DNA of 64,000 nt from Nocardioides marinus. Its GTDB lineage: Bacteria; Pseudomonadota; Alphaproteobacteria; Rhodobacterales; Rhodobacteraceae. This document shows positions 36,087-44,784 of the stretch, piece after piece. The position numbers were made by a program, and so were the translations under genes. The stretch's first letter is position 1, and each line of letters starts with the position of its first letter. Location: assembly GCA_019801415.1 (NCBI GenBank), contig JAHVJD010000002.1, forward strand, positions 434,001 to 498,000, written 5' to 3'. The notes beneath the pieces are model-generated. The model did not search any database, had not been told where the DNA came from, and saw only the letters and a program-made list of their open reading frames with translations.

Positions 36087-36336
36087 AGGCTCAACCTCCG
36101 CCTTCCCTTGCCGCCGGACAGGCCGGGGCCGACCTGGCACCGGCAGCGCCGACCCAAGCCTCTATTGCATTTACAGGATAGCACTCATCCATAGGTTGCA
36201 CAAGTTTCCCCTCTGACCACGGCAAGTGGCGGCGGCTTTTCGCATGCGCCGAAACCGCTGGCCTGAAGAGGGGGTGCTTGTTAGAAACTCTGTCAGATTA
36301 TCAATCCATTACACTCCAAACCAAGGGGCGAGGGAA

Positions 36337-36474
36337 ATGTTCCGAATTATTGTGATAGGGCTGGCCGTCTGGGGGCTGACCGCCTGCGAAACCGCCAAGG
36401 GCGCCGGGCGCGACATCCAGAAAGCCGGGCAAGCGATCAGCGGCGCGGCGCAGGACGTACAGAACACCATGTAA
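36337..36474 (+). CDS. Entericidin-like small lipoprotein
   Basis: A 45-residue lipoprotein: hydrophobic signal ([13 protein letters not shown]), lipobox LTAC with the lipidated Cys, and a short mature helix ([19 protein letters not shown]) typical of the entericidin A/B family of envelope lipoproteins. A strong purine-rich ribosome site (GGGGCGAGGGA) lies directly before the ATG. It stands alone upstream of lepA on the same strand. Confidence 0.85.
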   Translation: MFRIIVIGLAVWGLTACETAKGAGRDIQKAGQAISGAAQDVQNTM

Positions 36475-36653
36475 GCCCGGGCGGGGCGCCGTCAGGGCAC
36501 CGCCGACACCCGCGAGCCAGCCTTGCGCCCCCGGCGCGCGCCACCGCCCGACCACCGCCCGAGCGGAAGCACGCGCACGCCCGCGCGCGTATTATGCCGC
36601 GCGGCGCACGTGGCGGCTTGACCAAACCCCGAATCCAAATCATATGCCTGAGC

Positions 36654-38453
36654 ATGACTGATCTCGCCAAAATCCGTAATTTCTCCATCGTGGCCCATAT
36701 CGACCACGGGAAATCCACCCTCGCCGACCGGCTCATCCAGGAGACCGGCACGGTGCAGGACCGTGACATGAAGGAGCAGCTGCTCGACTCGATGGATATC
36801 GAGCGCGAGCGCGGGATCACCATCAAGGCCAACACCGTGCGTATCGATTATGTCGCGAATGACGGTGAAACCTATGTGTTGAACCTGATCGACACCCCCG
36901 GCCACGTCGACTTTGCCTATGAGGTCTCCCGCTCCATGCGCGCGGTTGAAGGCTCGCTCCTGGTGGTCGACTCGACGCAAGGGGTCGAAGCGCAGACATT
37001 GGCGAATGTCTATCAGGCGATCGAAGCGGATCACGAGATCGTGCCGGTGCTGAACAAGATCGACCTGCCTGCGTCGGACTGCGACCGGGTGGCGGAGCAG
37101 ATCGAGGATGTGATCGGCATCGACGCGTCGGGCGCGATCCAGGTCTCTGCCAAGACCGGCCAGGGCATCCGCGAGACGCTGGAAGCCATCGTCACGCAGC
37201 TGCCCGCCCCCAAGGGCGAGCGCGACGCGCCGTTGAAAGCAATGCTGGTGGACAGCTGGTACGACGCCTACCTGGGCGTGATCGTTCTGGTCCGCATCAT
37301 GGACGGCGTGCTGAAAAAGGGCATGCGGGTGAAGTTCATGTCGAACAACACCCTGCACCACGTCGACCGCATCGGCGTGTTCCGCCCCGCCATGCAGGTG
37401 GTGGATGAGCTGGGCCCGGGCGAAATCGGCTTCCTCACCGCCTCGATCAAGCAGGTGCGCGACACCCGCGTCGGCGATACCATCACCAACGACCGCAACG
37501 GCTGCGAAAAGGCCCTGCCGGGCTTCAAACCGGCGCAGCCGGTGGTGTTCTGCGGTCTGTTCCCGGTCGATTCCGCCGAGTTCGAAGACCTGCGCGACGC
37601 CATCGACAAGCTGGCGCTGAACGACGCGTCCTTCAGCTTCGAGATGGAAACCTCGGCCGCGCTTGGCTTCGGCTTCCGCTGCGGCTTCCTCGGCCTCTTG
37701 CACCTCGAGGTGATCCGCGACCGGATCGAGCGCGAATACAACATCGAGCTGATCACCACCGCGCCGAGCGTGATCTATCACGTCTACATGAAAGACGGCG
37801 AGATGATCGAGCTGCACAACCCTGCCGACATGCCCGACATGTCCAAGGTCGACCACATGGAGGAGCCGCGCATCAAGGCGACTATCATGGTGCCGGACGA
37901 ATACCTGGGCGACGTGCTGAAACTGTGCCAGGACCGCCGCGGCATCCAGGAAGACCTGACCTATGCCGGCAGCCGCGCCATGGCGGTCTATGACCTGCCG
38001 CTGAACGAGGTGGTGTTCGACTTCTACGACCGGCTGAAATCGGTGACCAAGGGCTATGCCTCCTTTGACTACCAGATGACCGGCTACCGCCAGGACAACT
38101 TGGTGAAGATGTCGATCCTGGTGAACGACGAGCCGGTGGACGCGCTGTCGACCATGGTCCACCGCGACCGCGCCGAGATGCGTGGTCGGGCGATGTGCGA
38201 GAAGCTGAAGGACCTGATCCCGCGCCACATGTTCAAGATCCCGATCCAGGCGGCGATCGGCGGCAAGGTGATCGCCCGCGAGACCCTCTCGGCGCTGCGC
38301 AAGGACGTGACCGCCAAATGCTACGGTGGCGACGCCACCCGGAAGCGGAAGCTGCTGGACAAGCAGAAGGCGGGCAAGAAGAAGATGCGCCAGTTCGGCA
38401 AGGTGGACATCCCGCAGGAGGCGTTTATTTCCGCCCTCAAAATGGACAACTGA
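36654..38453 (+). CDS. lepA: Elongation factor 4 (LepA)
   Basis: Translational GTPase that associates with ribosomes and affects translation fidelity and initiation. The 599-residue protein has GTPase motifs [14 protein letters not shown] (G1), RERGITIKA (G2), DTPGHVDF (G3), NKIDLP (G4), and the LepA-specific C-terminal domain ending in basic [20 protein letters not shown]. The start [20 protein letters not shown] was chosen by homology. It ends at a strong UUCG-loop terminator. Confidence 0.97.
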   Translation: MTDLAKIRNFSIVAHIDHGKSTLADRLIQETGTVQDRDMKEQLLDSMDIERERGITIKANTVRIDYVANDGETYVLNLIDTPGHVDFAYEVSRSMRAVEGSLLVVDSTQGVEAQTLANVYQAIEADHEIVPVLNKIDLPASDCDRVAEQIEDVIGIDASGAIQVSAKTGQGIRETLEAIVTQLPAPKGERDAPLKAMLVDSWYDAYLGVIVLVRIMDGVLKKGMRVKFMSNNTLHHVDRIGVFRPAMQVVDELGPGEIGFLTASIKQVRDTRVGDTITNDRNGCEKALPGFKPAQPVVFCGLFPVDSAEFEDLRDAIDKLALNDASFSFEMETSAALGFGFRCGFLGLLHLEVIRDRIEREYNIELITTAPSVIYHVYMKDGEMIELHNPADMPDMSKVDHMEEPRIKATIMVPDEYLGDVLKLCQDRRGIQEDLTYAGSRAMAVYDLPLNEVVFDFYDRLKSVTKGYASFDYQMTGYRQDNLVKMSILVNDEPVDALSTMVHRDRAEMRGRAMCEKLKDLIPRHMFKIPIQAAIGGKVIARETLSALRKDVTAKCYGGDATRKRKLLDKQKAGKKKMRQFGKVDIPQEAFISALKMDN

Positions 38454-38523
38454 GGTTGACCATTTTCGCGGGACGGCATGGTTCTGCTTTGCGGCGCAAC
38501 GCTACGCCTATAAAAACGCTTGC

Positions 38524-38556
38524 AAAACGGGGCTTCGGCTCCGTTTTCTGTTTTTT
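38524..38556 (+). terminator. Terminator of lepA with TTCG tetraloop
   Basis: AAAACGGGGC/GCTCCGTTTT stem (one G-T pair) closed by the stable TTCG loop, then CTG and six T. The remainder of the 305 bp between lepA and the next gene shows no coding frame. Confidence 0.92.
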
Positions 38557-38758
38557 GCTAGTGCTGCCGCCCCACCCGTTCCACCTTCACAGACCGGCGC
38601 GCGCCCCGCGCGCACGTCCGGCGCATCGCCTGCTCCTCTGGGCTTTAATGCCCCCATGCGCCACTCTCCGCCCATCCACAGGCAGGCCACCACTCCGCTG
38701 CTGAAAACGCAGACATTCCGTGCTATCCTTCCTCCGTTCATCTGGGGAGGATAACACC

Positions 38759-39001
38759 ATGAAACACCTGACTTTGGCCGCCGCGATCACCCTTTTGGCG
38801 TCGCCGCTTCTGGCCGGGCAGTGCCCCGCCGATATTGCCGCCATCGACGCCGCGCTGGCCGCCGGAACAGAGCTGTCGGAGGAAGACCTGGCAAAGGTCC
38901 AGGACTTGCGCGACGAGGGGCAGAGCCTGCATGACAGCGGCGATCATGATGCCTCGGTCGCAACCCTGGCTGAAGCCAAGGGGCTGCTGGGACTCGAATA
39001 G
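38759..39001 (+). CDS. Small secreted protein of unknown function
   Basis: An 80-residue protein with a clear signal peptide (MKHLTLAAAITLLASPLLAG, cleavage after LLA) and a short helical acidic mature part with one Cys near its start (GQCPADIAAIDAAL) and repeated LAKVQDLRDEGQSLHDSGDHD. A GGGGAGG ribosome site precedes the ATG. No family was recognised. It is followed by a terminator at 39027-39053. Confidence 0.75.
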   Translation: MKHLTLAAAITLLASPLLAGQCPADIAAIDAALAAGTELSEEDLAKVQDLRDEGQSLHDSGDHDASVATLAEAKGLLGLE

Positions 39002-39026
39002 GCGCCTTCAGGCATAGACCCGTCAA

Positions 39027-39053
39027 AAACGCCCGGCGGCAAACCGGGCGTTT
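39027..39053 (+). terminator. Terminator-like hairpin
   Basis: AAACGCCCGG/CCGGGCGTTT stem with loop CGGCAAA and flanking A and T runs, about 25 bases after the small secreted protein gene. Confidence 0.82.
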
Positions 39054-39318
39054 CATCTCCGCTCTGCGGCTCCGGCGTTGAGCGGTTCAGGCGCTGCTTT
39101 TATCGCCTGTCGCGGCGGCACGCATCCCGCTGCCGCCCTTGACTTTTGTGCGCCCGGCGGCCACGCCGTCCGTCCATAGTCCGCCGCAGCCCCCGGCCCG
39201 ATCCCGGCGATGCAGCGCCAGCCGCTGCAATTTCCGGAAAAATCCGCTATACTGCCTCCATTCCGCGGCTCACGCGGCCCCTTGCGGGTGACGAACCAAG
39301 CACAGGAGGACAACCGGA

Positions 39319-39501
39319 ATGGACGCAATCAAAGCCAGTGAATACGCCCGTGCGCTCTACTCGGCGCATGGCGACAAGGCCGAGGCCGAGGCCGCACAGA
39401 AGATGCGCCAATGCGCCGAAGCCGGGCGCGATAGCGAAGCCAAAGACTGGAAAGCCGTGCGCCAGGCCGTGCGCGCGATGCGCGGGCCAAACCAGGCCTG
39501 A
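39319..39501 (+). CDS. Small basic helical protein
   Basis: A 60-residue soluble protein, MDAIKASEYARALYSAHGDK followed by an alpha-helical Ala/Glu/Arg-rich chain ending KAVRQAVRAMRGPNQA. It has an excellent ribosome site (AGGAGGACAACCGG) before the ATG and a TATACT box at 39248-39253 about 65 bases upstream, so it is probably expressed. I believe similar proteins occur in other Roseobacters, but no named family was recognised. Confidence 0.72.
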   Translation: MDAIKASEYARALYSAHGDKAEAEAAQKMRQCAEAGRDSEAKDWKAVRQAVRAMRGPNQA

Positions 39502-39668
39502 GGCCAACCAGGAACCGTAACGTCCGGGGTGGCGGGCCGCGCTGTGGCGGAGGCTTGCCGCCCCTCTCTCACCCCAGGTCACCGTGATTGAAACGAAGCC
39601 GCGCTTGCGGCATACTGCCGTGCAATTGCGGGCAGCAAGCCCGCGCCGCATGAACGGGGCACGAGCAG

Positions 39669-39980
39669 ATGAAACACTTCCTGACCGCCGCAGCTTGCGC
39701 TGCATTTCTGGCCGGGCTGATGCCCGTAGAATCGCAGGCTGGCACGATTGAACGCGCCTGTCGCCAATCCGACCGGACCGCCGCCTCGCCGCGGCTGTGC
39801 CGCTGCATTCAGCAGGTCGCCGACCAGAGCCTGACCCGCAGCGAGCAGCGCACCGTCGCCAAATTTTTCGCCGACCCGCACCGGGCGCAGGTGGTGCGCC
39901 AGTCCGACCGTCGCAGCGACGAACGGCTGTGGCTGCGCTACAAGGCTTTTGGTGAAAACGCCGCCCGCAGCTGCGGCTGA
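39669..39980 (+). CDS. Small secreted cysteine-containing protein (often mislabelled arginine transporter)
   Basis: A 103-residue protein with a signal peptide (cleavage likely after ESQAG) and a mature domain with four Cys: RACRQSDRTAASPRLCRC, and a final SCG. The conserved segment QVVRQSDRRSDERLWLRYKAFGE is characteristic of a Rhodobacteraceae family that databases call arginine transporter. At this size, secreted and without membrane helices, it cannot itself be a transporter. Confidence 0.82.
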   Translation: MKHFLTAAACAAFLAGLMPVESQAGTIERACRQSDRTAASPRLCRCIQQVADQSLTRSEQRTVAKFFADPHRAQVVRQSDRRSDERLWLRYKAFGENAARSCG

Positions 39981-40161
39981 GCCTGCGATCACCTCCCCAG
40001 ACCGCCCGGCATGACCGCTGGCGACGCGGGCTGAAGGCTGCCTGCACGGCAGCCGACGCCGCACCCGGCGGCTTTGCGACATTTTGCACCTCAACGCCCG
40101 CCCTCTTGACCGGCATGCTGCAACGCGGAACAAACGGGTCCAAGCGATTTGGAGTGTTTGC

Positions 40162-41127
40162 ATGTTGATGAAGGGCGTGACCCTGCGCGGGCTGGAGGTG
40201 TTCGAAGCACTGGCCAAGACCGGTTCGGTGGCACAGGCCGCCGAGTTGACGGGCCTGAGCCAGCCTGCAGTCAGCCAGCAGATGCGCAATCTGGAAAAGG
40301 CGCTGGACAGCGATCTGATCGACCATGGCCGCCGCCCGATGGTGCTGACGGCCGCCGGACGCAGCTTCCTGACCCGAACCGAGGCGGTGCTGGCCGAACT
40401 GCGGCTGGCCCAGAGCGAGCTGACGGTGATGGATCTCAGCCACCTGCAGGCGCTGTCGATCGGGCTGATCGACGATTTCGACAATGATCTGACACCGCGG
40501 CTGGCCACCATCCTGGCCGACAGCCTGACCGGGTGCAGGCTGAAGATGATCACGGCCTCCAGCCATGACATCGTGCGGGCGCTGGAAGCGCGCGATCTGC
40601 ACATCGCCATTGCTGCGACCTCGGGCAACCTGCACGAAGGCATGGTGGAATATCCGCTGGTGCGCGATCCCTTCATCCTGGTGGTGCCGCGCGGCGTGGT
40701 ACGGGGGAGCGCTGACGCCGCCGCCCAGCTGGAGGGTCTGCCGCTGCTGCGCTACGCGCGCGAGCAGCTGATCTCGCAGCAGATCGAGGCGCTGTTGGCG
40801 CGTCAGGCGCTGACCTTCGAAAACCGGTTCGAGGTGGGCTCCCACCTGGCGCTGATGGCGATGGTGGCGCGGCGCATCGGCTGGGCGATCACGACCCCGC
40901 TGGGCTACATGCGCGCCGGTCGCTTCCACGACCAGATCGACGCGCTGCCATTGCCTTTTGGCGAGATGTCCCGCACCATCTCCCTCTTTACCGCCGCCGA
41001 TTGGTCGGACCGGGTGCCCCGTGACGTGGCCGAGACGGTGCGTCGGCTGGTGCAGAGCCAGATGATCGATCCGGCGGTCCAGCAGCTGCCGTTTCTTGCC
41101 AGCGGGTTTCGGACCATCAGCGCCTAA
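40162..41127 (+). CDS. LysR family transcriptional regulator
   Basis: A 321-residue LysR regulator: N-terminal winged helix-turn-helix (about residues 5-65, FEALAKTGSVAQAAELTGLS then QPAVSQQMRNLEKALDSDLI) and a periplasmic-binding-like effector domain (about 95-300). No divergent target gene is adjacent; the nearest gene converges from the other side. The effector is unknown. The start MLMKGVTLRGLEVFE has GGAG nine bases upstream. Confidence 0.9.
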   Translation: MLMKGVTLRGLEVFEALAKTGSVAQAAELTGLSQPAVSQQMRNLEKALDSDLIDHGRRPMVLTAAGRSFLTRTEAVLAELRLAQSELTVMDLSHLQALSIGLIDDFDNDLTPRLATILADSLTGCRLKMITASSHDIVRALEARDLHIAIAATSGNLHEGMVEYPLVRDPFILVVPRGVVRGSADAAAQLEGLPLLRYAREQLISQQIEALLARQALTFENRFEVGSHLALMAMVARRIGWAITTPLGYMRAGRFHDQIDALPLPFGEMSRTISLFTAADWSDRVPRDVAETVRRLVQSQMIDPAVQQLPFLASGFRTISA

Positions 41128-41139
41128 GGCGCCCTGCCC

Positions 41140-41592
41140 CTAGCGCTGCGCCGTGCCGATCGCCTCCTGCAGCCCCTTGGCCGCAGCCTCGATCAGGTCG
41201 AGGCACCCATCGAAGTCGCGCGTGTAATAGGGGTCCGGCACGTGGTCCATACCGCTCTGCGGCGCGTAATCGGTAAACAGACGCAAGGGCGTCTGGTTCC
41301 CCATGGGGCGCAGGGCTTCGATCTTGTCGATGTTGCCTTGGTCCATCGCGATGAGCAGATCGAAAGCGTCGAAATCCGCCGGGGTCACCTGCCGCGCCCG
41401 CAGATCGCTGATGTCCAGCCCGCGCGCCCGCGCCGCCGCCTGCATCGGCCCATAGGGCGGCTCCCCCACATGCCAGTCCGAGGTGCCCGCGCTGTCGGTT
41501 TGGACCTCGGGACAAAGCGCGCGAAACACGCCTTCGGCCGCCGGGGAGCGACAGATGTTTCCTAGGCAGACAAACAGAATACGGGTAGGCAT
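41140..41592 (-). CDS. Low-molecular-weight protein-tyrosine-phosphatase
   Basis: A 150-residue cytosolic phosphatase with the P-loop C-X5-R-S at the N-terminus (VCLGNICRSPAAEG, Cys9 and Arg15) and the general-acid Asp in DPYYTRDF. The sequence and length fit the family well. It is convergent with LysR and divergent from the sirtuin gene across about 48 bp, so the two could share a promoter region. Its substrate, tyrosine phosphoprotein or other, is not predictable. Confidence 0.92.
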   Translation of the reverse strand: MPTRILFVCLGNICRSPAAEGVFRALCPEVQTDSAGTSDWHVGEPPYGPMQAAARARGLDISDLRARQVTPADFDAFDLLIAMDQGNIDKIEALRPMGNQTPLRLFTDYAPQSGMDHVPDPYYTRDFDGCLDLIEAAAKGLQEAIGTAQR

Positions 41593-41640
41593 GGGGCGGA
41601 TCTCCTGTGGATGGGAGCAGTGATAAGGGGTTCAGGCGCA

Positions 41641-42342
41641 ATGGAAAAGAGCATGCAGAAGATCGTGATCCTGACTGGTGCGGGGGTTTCGGCCGAAAGC
41701 GGGCTGGGAACGTTTCGCGACGAGGGGGGCCTCTGGGCGCAGCACCGGATCGAGGACGTCGCGACACCCGAGGGGTTTGCCCGCGACCCGGCGCTGGTGC
41801 ATGACTTCTACAATGCGCGCCGCGCCCAGGCAGCGGCGGCCGAGCCCAATCCGGCGCACCGCGCGCTGGCGCGGCTGCAGGCGGAGCATTCCGGCGAGGT
41901 GGTGTTGATCACCCAGAATGTCGATGCCCTGCACGAGGCGGGCGGCGCTGACCCGGTGCTGCATATGCACGGCACGCTGGCAGGCGCGCTTTGCGCCGCT
42001 TGCGATCACCGCTGGGCGGCACCGGCGCAGATGCACCCCGGCCAGCCCTGCCCCGCCTGTCGCGCCCCAACGGGCCGCCCTGACGTGGTTTGGTTCGGCG
42101 AGATGCCCTATCACATGGAGGAGATCTACGCGCATCTGGCGGAGGCGGATCTGTTTGCCGCCATCGGCACCTCGGGCGAGGTCTACCCGGCGGCCGCCTT
42201 CGTGGACGAGGCCCAGGCGGCGGGCGCACATACGGTGGAGCTGAACCTCGCCCCCTCTGCCACGACCTCGCGCTTTGCCGAGCGCCGCTATGGTCCCGCC
42301 AGCCAGACCGTGCCAGCCTGGGTGGCGGAGCTGCTCGCCTAG
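41641..42342 (+). CDS. cobB: NAD-dependent protein deacylase, sirtuin class III (CobB-like)
   Basis: Removes acyl groups from lysines using NAD. The 233-residue protein shows TGAGVSAESGLGTFRD (NAD binding), TQNVDALHEAGG, the catalytic His in LHMHGTL and a zinc site of two CxxC pairs (CAAC and CPAC). The Tyr57-x-x-Arg60 pair (FYNARR) is the class III signature linked to desuccinylation and demalonylation. ATG at 41641 is used; the ATG four codons later is possible. A terminator hairpin follows. Confidence 0.93.
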   Translation: MEKSMQKIVILTGAGVSAESGLGTFRDEGGLWAQHRIEDVATPEGFARDPALVHDFYNARRAQAAAAEPNPAHRALARLQAEHSGEVVLITQNVDALHEAGGADPVLHMHGTLAGALCAACDHRWAAPAQMHPGQPCPACRAPTGRPDVVWFGEMPYHMEEIYAHLAEADLFAAIGTSGEVYPAAAFVDEAQAAGAHTVELNLAPSATTSRFAERRYGPASQTVPAWVAELLA

Positions 42343-42355
42343 CGCCAGGCGGCAA

Positions 42356-42380
42356 AAAGCCCGCCGCAAGGGCGGGCTTT
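42356..42380 (+). terminator. Terminator after the sirtuin gene
   Basis: AAAGCCCGCC/GGGCGGGCTTT hairpin with a GCAA-type loop, preceded by A and ending in TTT. It could also act on the convergent PCuAC gene. Confidence 0.75.
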
Positions 42381-42438
42381 GGGCGCGAAGAAGGGCTGCA
42401 GCGCAGCCTGACGCCGCGCCCGCCCTGCCCCCCGTGGA

Positions 42439-42963
42439 TCAGTTGGACTGGCCGGAGTGGTCGTGATCCTTGTCATGGCCGTGATCATGGCCGTCACCGT
42501 GATCGTGGGCATCGGGCTTGCGCTCCAGGTCGACGGGCACCTCGATCTCGATCTCGCCGGCCTGTTCGAACACCAGCGTCAGCTTGACCACATCGCCGTG
42601 GTTCAGCGCGCGGGTCAGCCCCATGAACATCACGTGGTCGCCGCCGCGCTGCAGCCGATGGGTGGCGCCCGCGGGCACGGCCAAGCCGTCCTCGACGTGC
42701 ATCATCTTCATCACCCCGTCACCGCTTTCCTTGTGGGTGTGCAGTTCGACCCGCGCCGCCACATCGGAGCGCACGGCGACCAGGCGGTCATCCTGCGCCG
42801 TGTGGTTGGTGATTTCCAGAAAGGCTGCACCAGCCTTGGCCACGGGCGAGGACACCCGTGCGTATTGGTCGTGCACCATGATCTTGGCAGCGTGGTCAGC
42901 CAGCGCAGAGGTGGCCAGAACAGCGGCAGCGGAGGCCGCAAAGAGTACGGATTTCAGGGACAT
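42439..42963 (-). CDS. Copper chaperone PCu(A)C
   Basis: Periplasmic copper chaperone that delivers copper to cytochrome oxidase (CuA site). The 174-residue protein has a signal peptide (cleavage after SALA), the conserved AGAAFLEITNHTAQDDRLV core with Met/His ligands (VELHTHKE, VMKMMHVED, GGDHVMFMGL), and a strongly His/Asp-rich tail (HDHGDGHDHGHDKDHDHSG) that should bind metal. It follows a DUF2946-type gene on the same strand by 60 bp, a usual pairing. Confidence 0.93.
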   Translation of the reverse strand: MSLKSVLFAASAAAVLATSALADHAAKIMVHDQYARVSSPVAKAGAAFLEITNHTAQDDRLVAVRSDVAARVELHTHKESGDGVMKMMHVEDGLAVPAGATHRLQRGGDHVMFMGLTRALNHGDVVKLTLVFEQAGEIEIEVPVDLERKPDAHDHGDGHDHGHDKDHDHSGQSN

Positions 42964-43023
42964 GGCATGTCTCCTCATAGGTCTGAATTTGGCAATGGTG
43001 TCAGTGGGAAAGCGGCCGCAGCC

Positions 43024-43374
43024 TCAGCCCGCCGCGGGCGGCGCGCGGGCACTCGCGTGCAGCCGCGGGGCCGCGCCCTGCAGAACCGGGGCGTCCATCG
43101 CCACGCCTGTCGCAGCATAGCCGCCGGGCACCGGCAGCGCCGTGGGCGGAACCACCGCATCCAGCACATGCGTCACGCAGTCGGGGCAGTAATGCGGTGC
43201 CGGAACCGGCTGGCCCTCGGCATCGGTGTAGACGACCACCGCCCCCATGCCGGTGCAGATCACCATCGTTCCGGTGGCATCGCGGCCGCCTTGGGCCGCG
43301 GCCGCGCTGTGGGCCGTCAGGGCGACGGCCAGGGCCAGGAACAGGCCGAGATATCTGCGCAATACCGGTGTCAT
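43024..43374 (-). CDS. DUF2946-like secreted protein with CxxC motif
   Basis: A 116-residue secreted or membrane-anchored protein: N-terminal hydrophobic signal (about residues 8-27), then VICTGMGAVVVYTDAEGQP and the HYCPDCVTH motif typical of DUF2946, and an Ala/Pro-rich tail. The CPDC plus neighbouring His could bind copper. It precedes the PCu(A)C gene and probably shares its transcript. The link to copper handling is contextual. Confidence 0.78.
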   Translation of the reverse strand: MTPVLRRYLGLFLALAVALTAHSAAAAQGGRDATGTMVICTGMGAVVVYTDAEGQPVPAPHYCPDCVTHVLDAVVPPTALPVPGGYAATGVAMDAPVLQGAAPRLHASARAPPAAG

Positions 43375-43466
43375 CGCGGCATGATATGCCCGCGCAATAC
43401 CCGGCCCGCAAGGGGGCGCAGGCGGCAGGCGCCGCGCAAAACCGCCGCAGGCCGCAGCAACGCAAA

Positions 43467-43496
43467 CACCGCGCGAAGGTTGCCCTTCGCGCGGTT
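43467..43496 (-). terminator. Hairpin downstream of rpmB
   Basis: ACCGCGCGAAGG/CCTTCGCGCGGT 12 bp stem with a TTGC-type loop, about 40 bases past the L28 stop. On the minus strand it is followed by TGTTTGCG, a weak T-run. Confidence 0.7.
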
Positions 43497-43534
43497 CTGC
43501 AATTCCGTGATCCGCGCGGGATCAGCGCCAGTGA

Positions 43535-43825
43535 TCAGGCCGCGGCGGCCTGTGCCTTGGCGATCTCTTTTTTCACTTTCAGCGCGTTTGCCGACAGCTC
43601 TTCGTCCTTGGCTTTGGCCAGGAAGGCGTCCAGACCACCGCGGTGGTCAACGGAGCGCAGAGCAGCTGCGGAGATGCGCAGCTTGATGCCACGGCCCAGA
43701 ACTTCGGACTGCAGGGTCACGTCGTTCAGGTTGGGCAGAAAGCGGCGTTTGGTTTTGTTGTTGGCGTGGCTGACATTGTTGCCAGTCATCGGGCCTTTTC
43801 CGGTCAGTTCGCAACGGCGCGACAT
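43535..43825 (-). CDS. rpmB: 50S ribosomal protein L28
   Basis: Large-subunit ribosomal protein. The 96-residue chain starts [32 protein letters not shown], the textbook alphaproteobacterial L28 opening, and continues with [19 protein letters not shown]. The start was chosen on that homology and removes an upstream 15-residue extension. It is monocistronic with a hairpin downstream. Confidence 0.97.
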   Translation of the reverse strand: MSRRCELTGKGPMTGNNVSHANNKTKRRFLPNLNDVTLQSEVLGRGIKLRISAAALRSVDHRGGLDAFLAKAKDEELSANALKVKKEIAKAQAAAA

Positions 43826-43974
43826 ATCATCATCCTTCGTTTCTGTAAGCCCGGAGCAGCTCCGGGCCAAATCACAAGGGGCGCGGCCATTGGCTGCGCC
43901 CGAAAACTGGTCCGCTGCTCATACGCTCAACCGGCAACAGCGTCAAGTGATTCAACTCAGCTTTCTTGCCCGGC

Positions 43975-44778
43975 TTATGCCCCGGTTTCCGCTGCCTGTG
44001 CAAGACGCTTCAGCGCGGCATCCGCCGCCGCCGCCAGCTGCGGCCTGCCGTGCTGCCGGGCGATGCGGGCAAGCTTCTGCCAGTAGCTGGGCGAGTGGCG
44101 ACGGCGGCTGCGGTGCATTGCCAGCACGCGGGCGGGCGTCAGCGGCCCCTCGCGCAGGAGCGTTTGCAGATCCCAGAAGCTGCCCCCCTCGCGAATGACC
44201 TGGCTGGCGGGGTGGCCTGCGCAGGACAGGCGGCACAGCTTCAGGTCGGGAAACACCGCCTGGATGAACAGCGCATGGCTGAGGTCCATCTTGCGGAAGG
44301 GGTCGAACAGCACCACCCCCTGCACCCCGTGACGGCCAAAGCGGACGAGATCGCCCAGCTCGGCGTCAAAGCCCGCGGCCTCCTTGCGGCGGCGGTCGTT
44401 GGGAACCGCGCCGGGGGCGATGGTGAACTGTGGCGACACCGCGATCAGCCGCTTGAGGTGCAGCGCCTTGGAGAACCGCAGCGCGCCGTAGCCGCCCATG
44501 GAAAACCCCATCGCCGAGACGTCCTCGAACCCCTTGGTCAGGGCCTTGAGACTGCGCGACAGCGGCTTGGTCTCGGCGTTGATGTACCAGTCGTTGTGCC
44601 GGGGCTGGATGTGCAGATGGGCGTAGCCGTGCCGCGTCATGTTGCGGACCGGGCCGCGGTCTTCGAACTCCCCGGCCACGGCGACGCGCTGGCGGAAGGT
44701 GACGAACAGGCGCTTGCTGCCCGGGTTGAACAGCGAGGCGCGCAGGTGTTCGCCGTCAAAGACGCGGGTTTCCTGCAT
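43975..44778 (-). CDS. Alpha/beta-hydrolase fold protein
   Basis: A 267-residue predicted hydrolase with the nucleophile elbow GFSMGGYGALRF (catalytic Ser) about residue 93 and a plausible Asp in LFDPFRKMD; the final His may lie in the GHPASQVI segment. The C-terminal third is a helical Arg/Ala-rich extension. The substrate is unknown. It begins six bases after the meaB stop on the same strand, so the two are very probably co-transcribed. Confidence 0.8.
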   Translation of the reverse strand: MQETRVFDGEHLRASLFNPGSKRLFVTFRQRVAVAGEFEDRGPVRNMTRHGYAHLHIQPRHNDWYINAETKPLSRSLKALTKGFEDVSAMGFSMGGYGALRFSKALHLKRLIAVSPQFTIAPGAVPNDRRRKEAAGFDAELGDLVRFGRHGVQGVVLFDPFRKMDLSHALFIQAVFPDLKLCRLSCAGHPASQVIREGGSFWDLQTLLREGPLTPARVLAMHRSRRRHSPSYWQKLARIARQHGRPQLAAAADAALKRLAQAAETGA

Positions 44779-44784
44779 GCGCGT

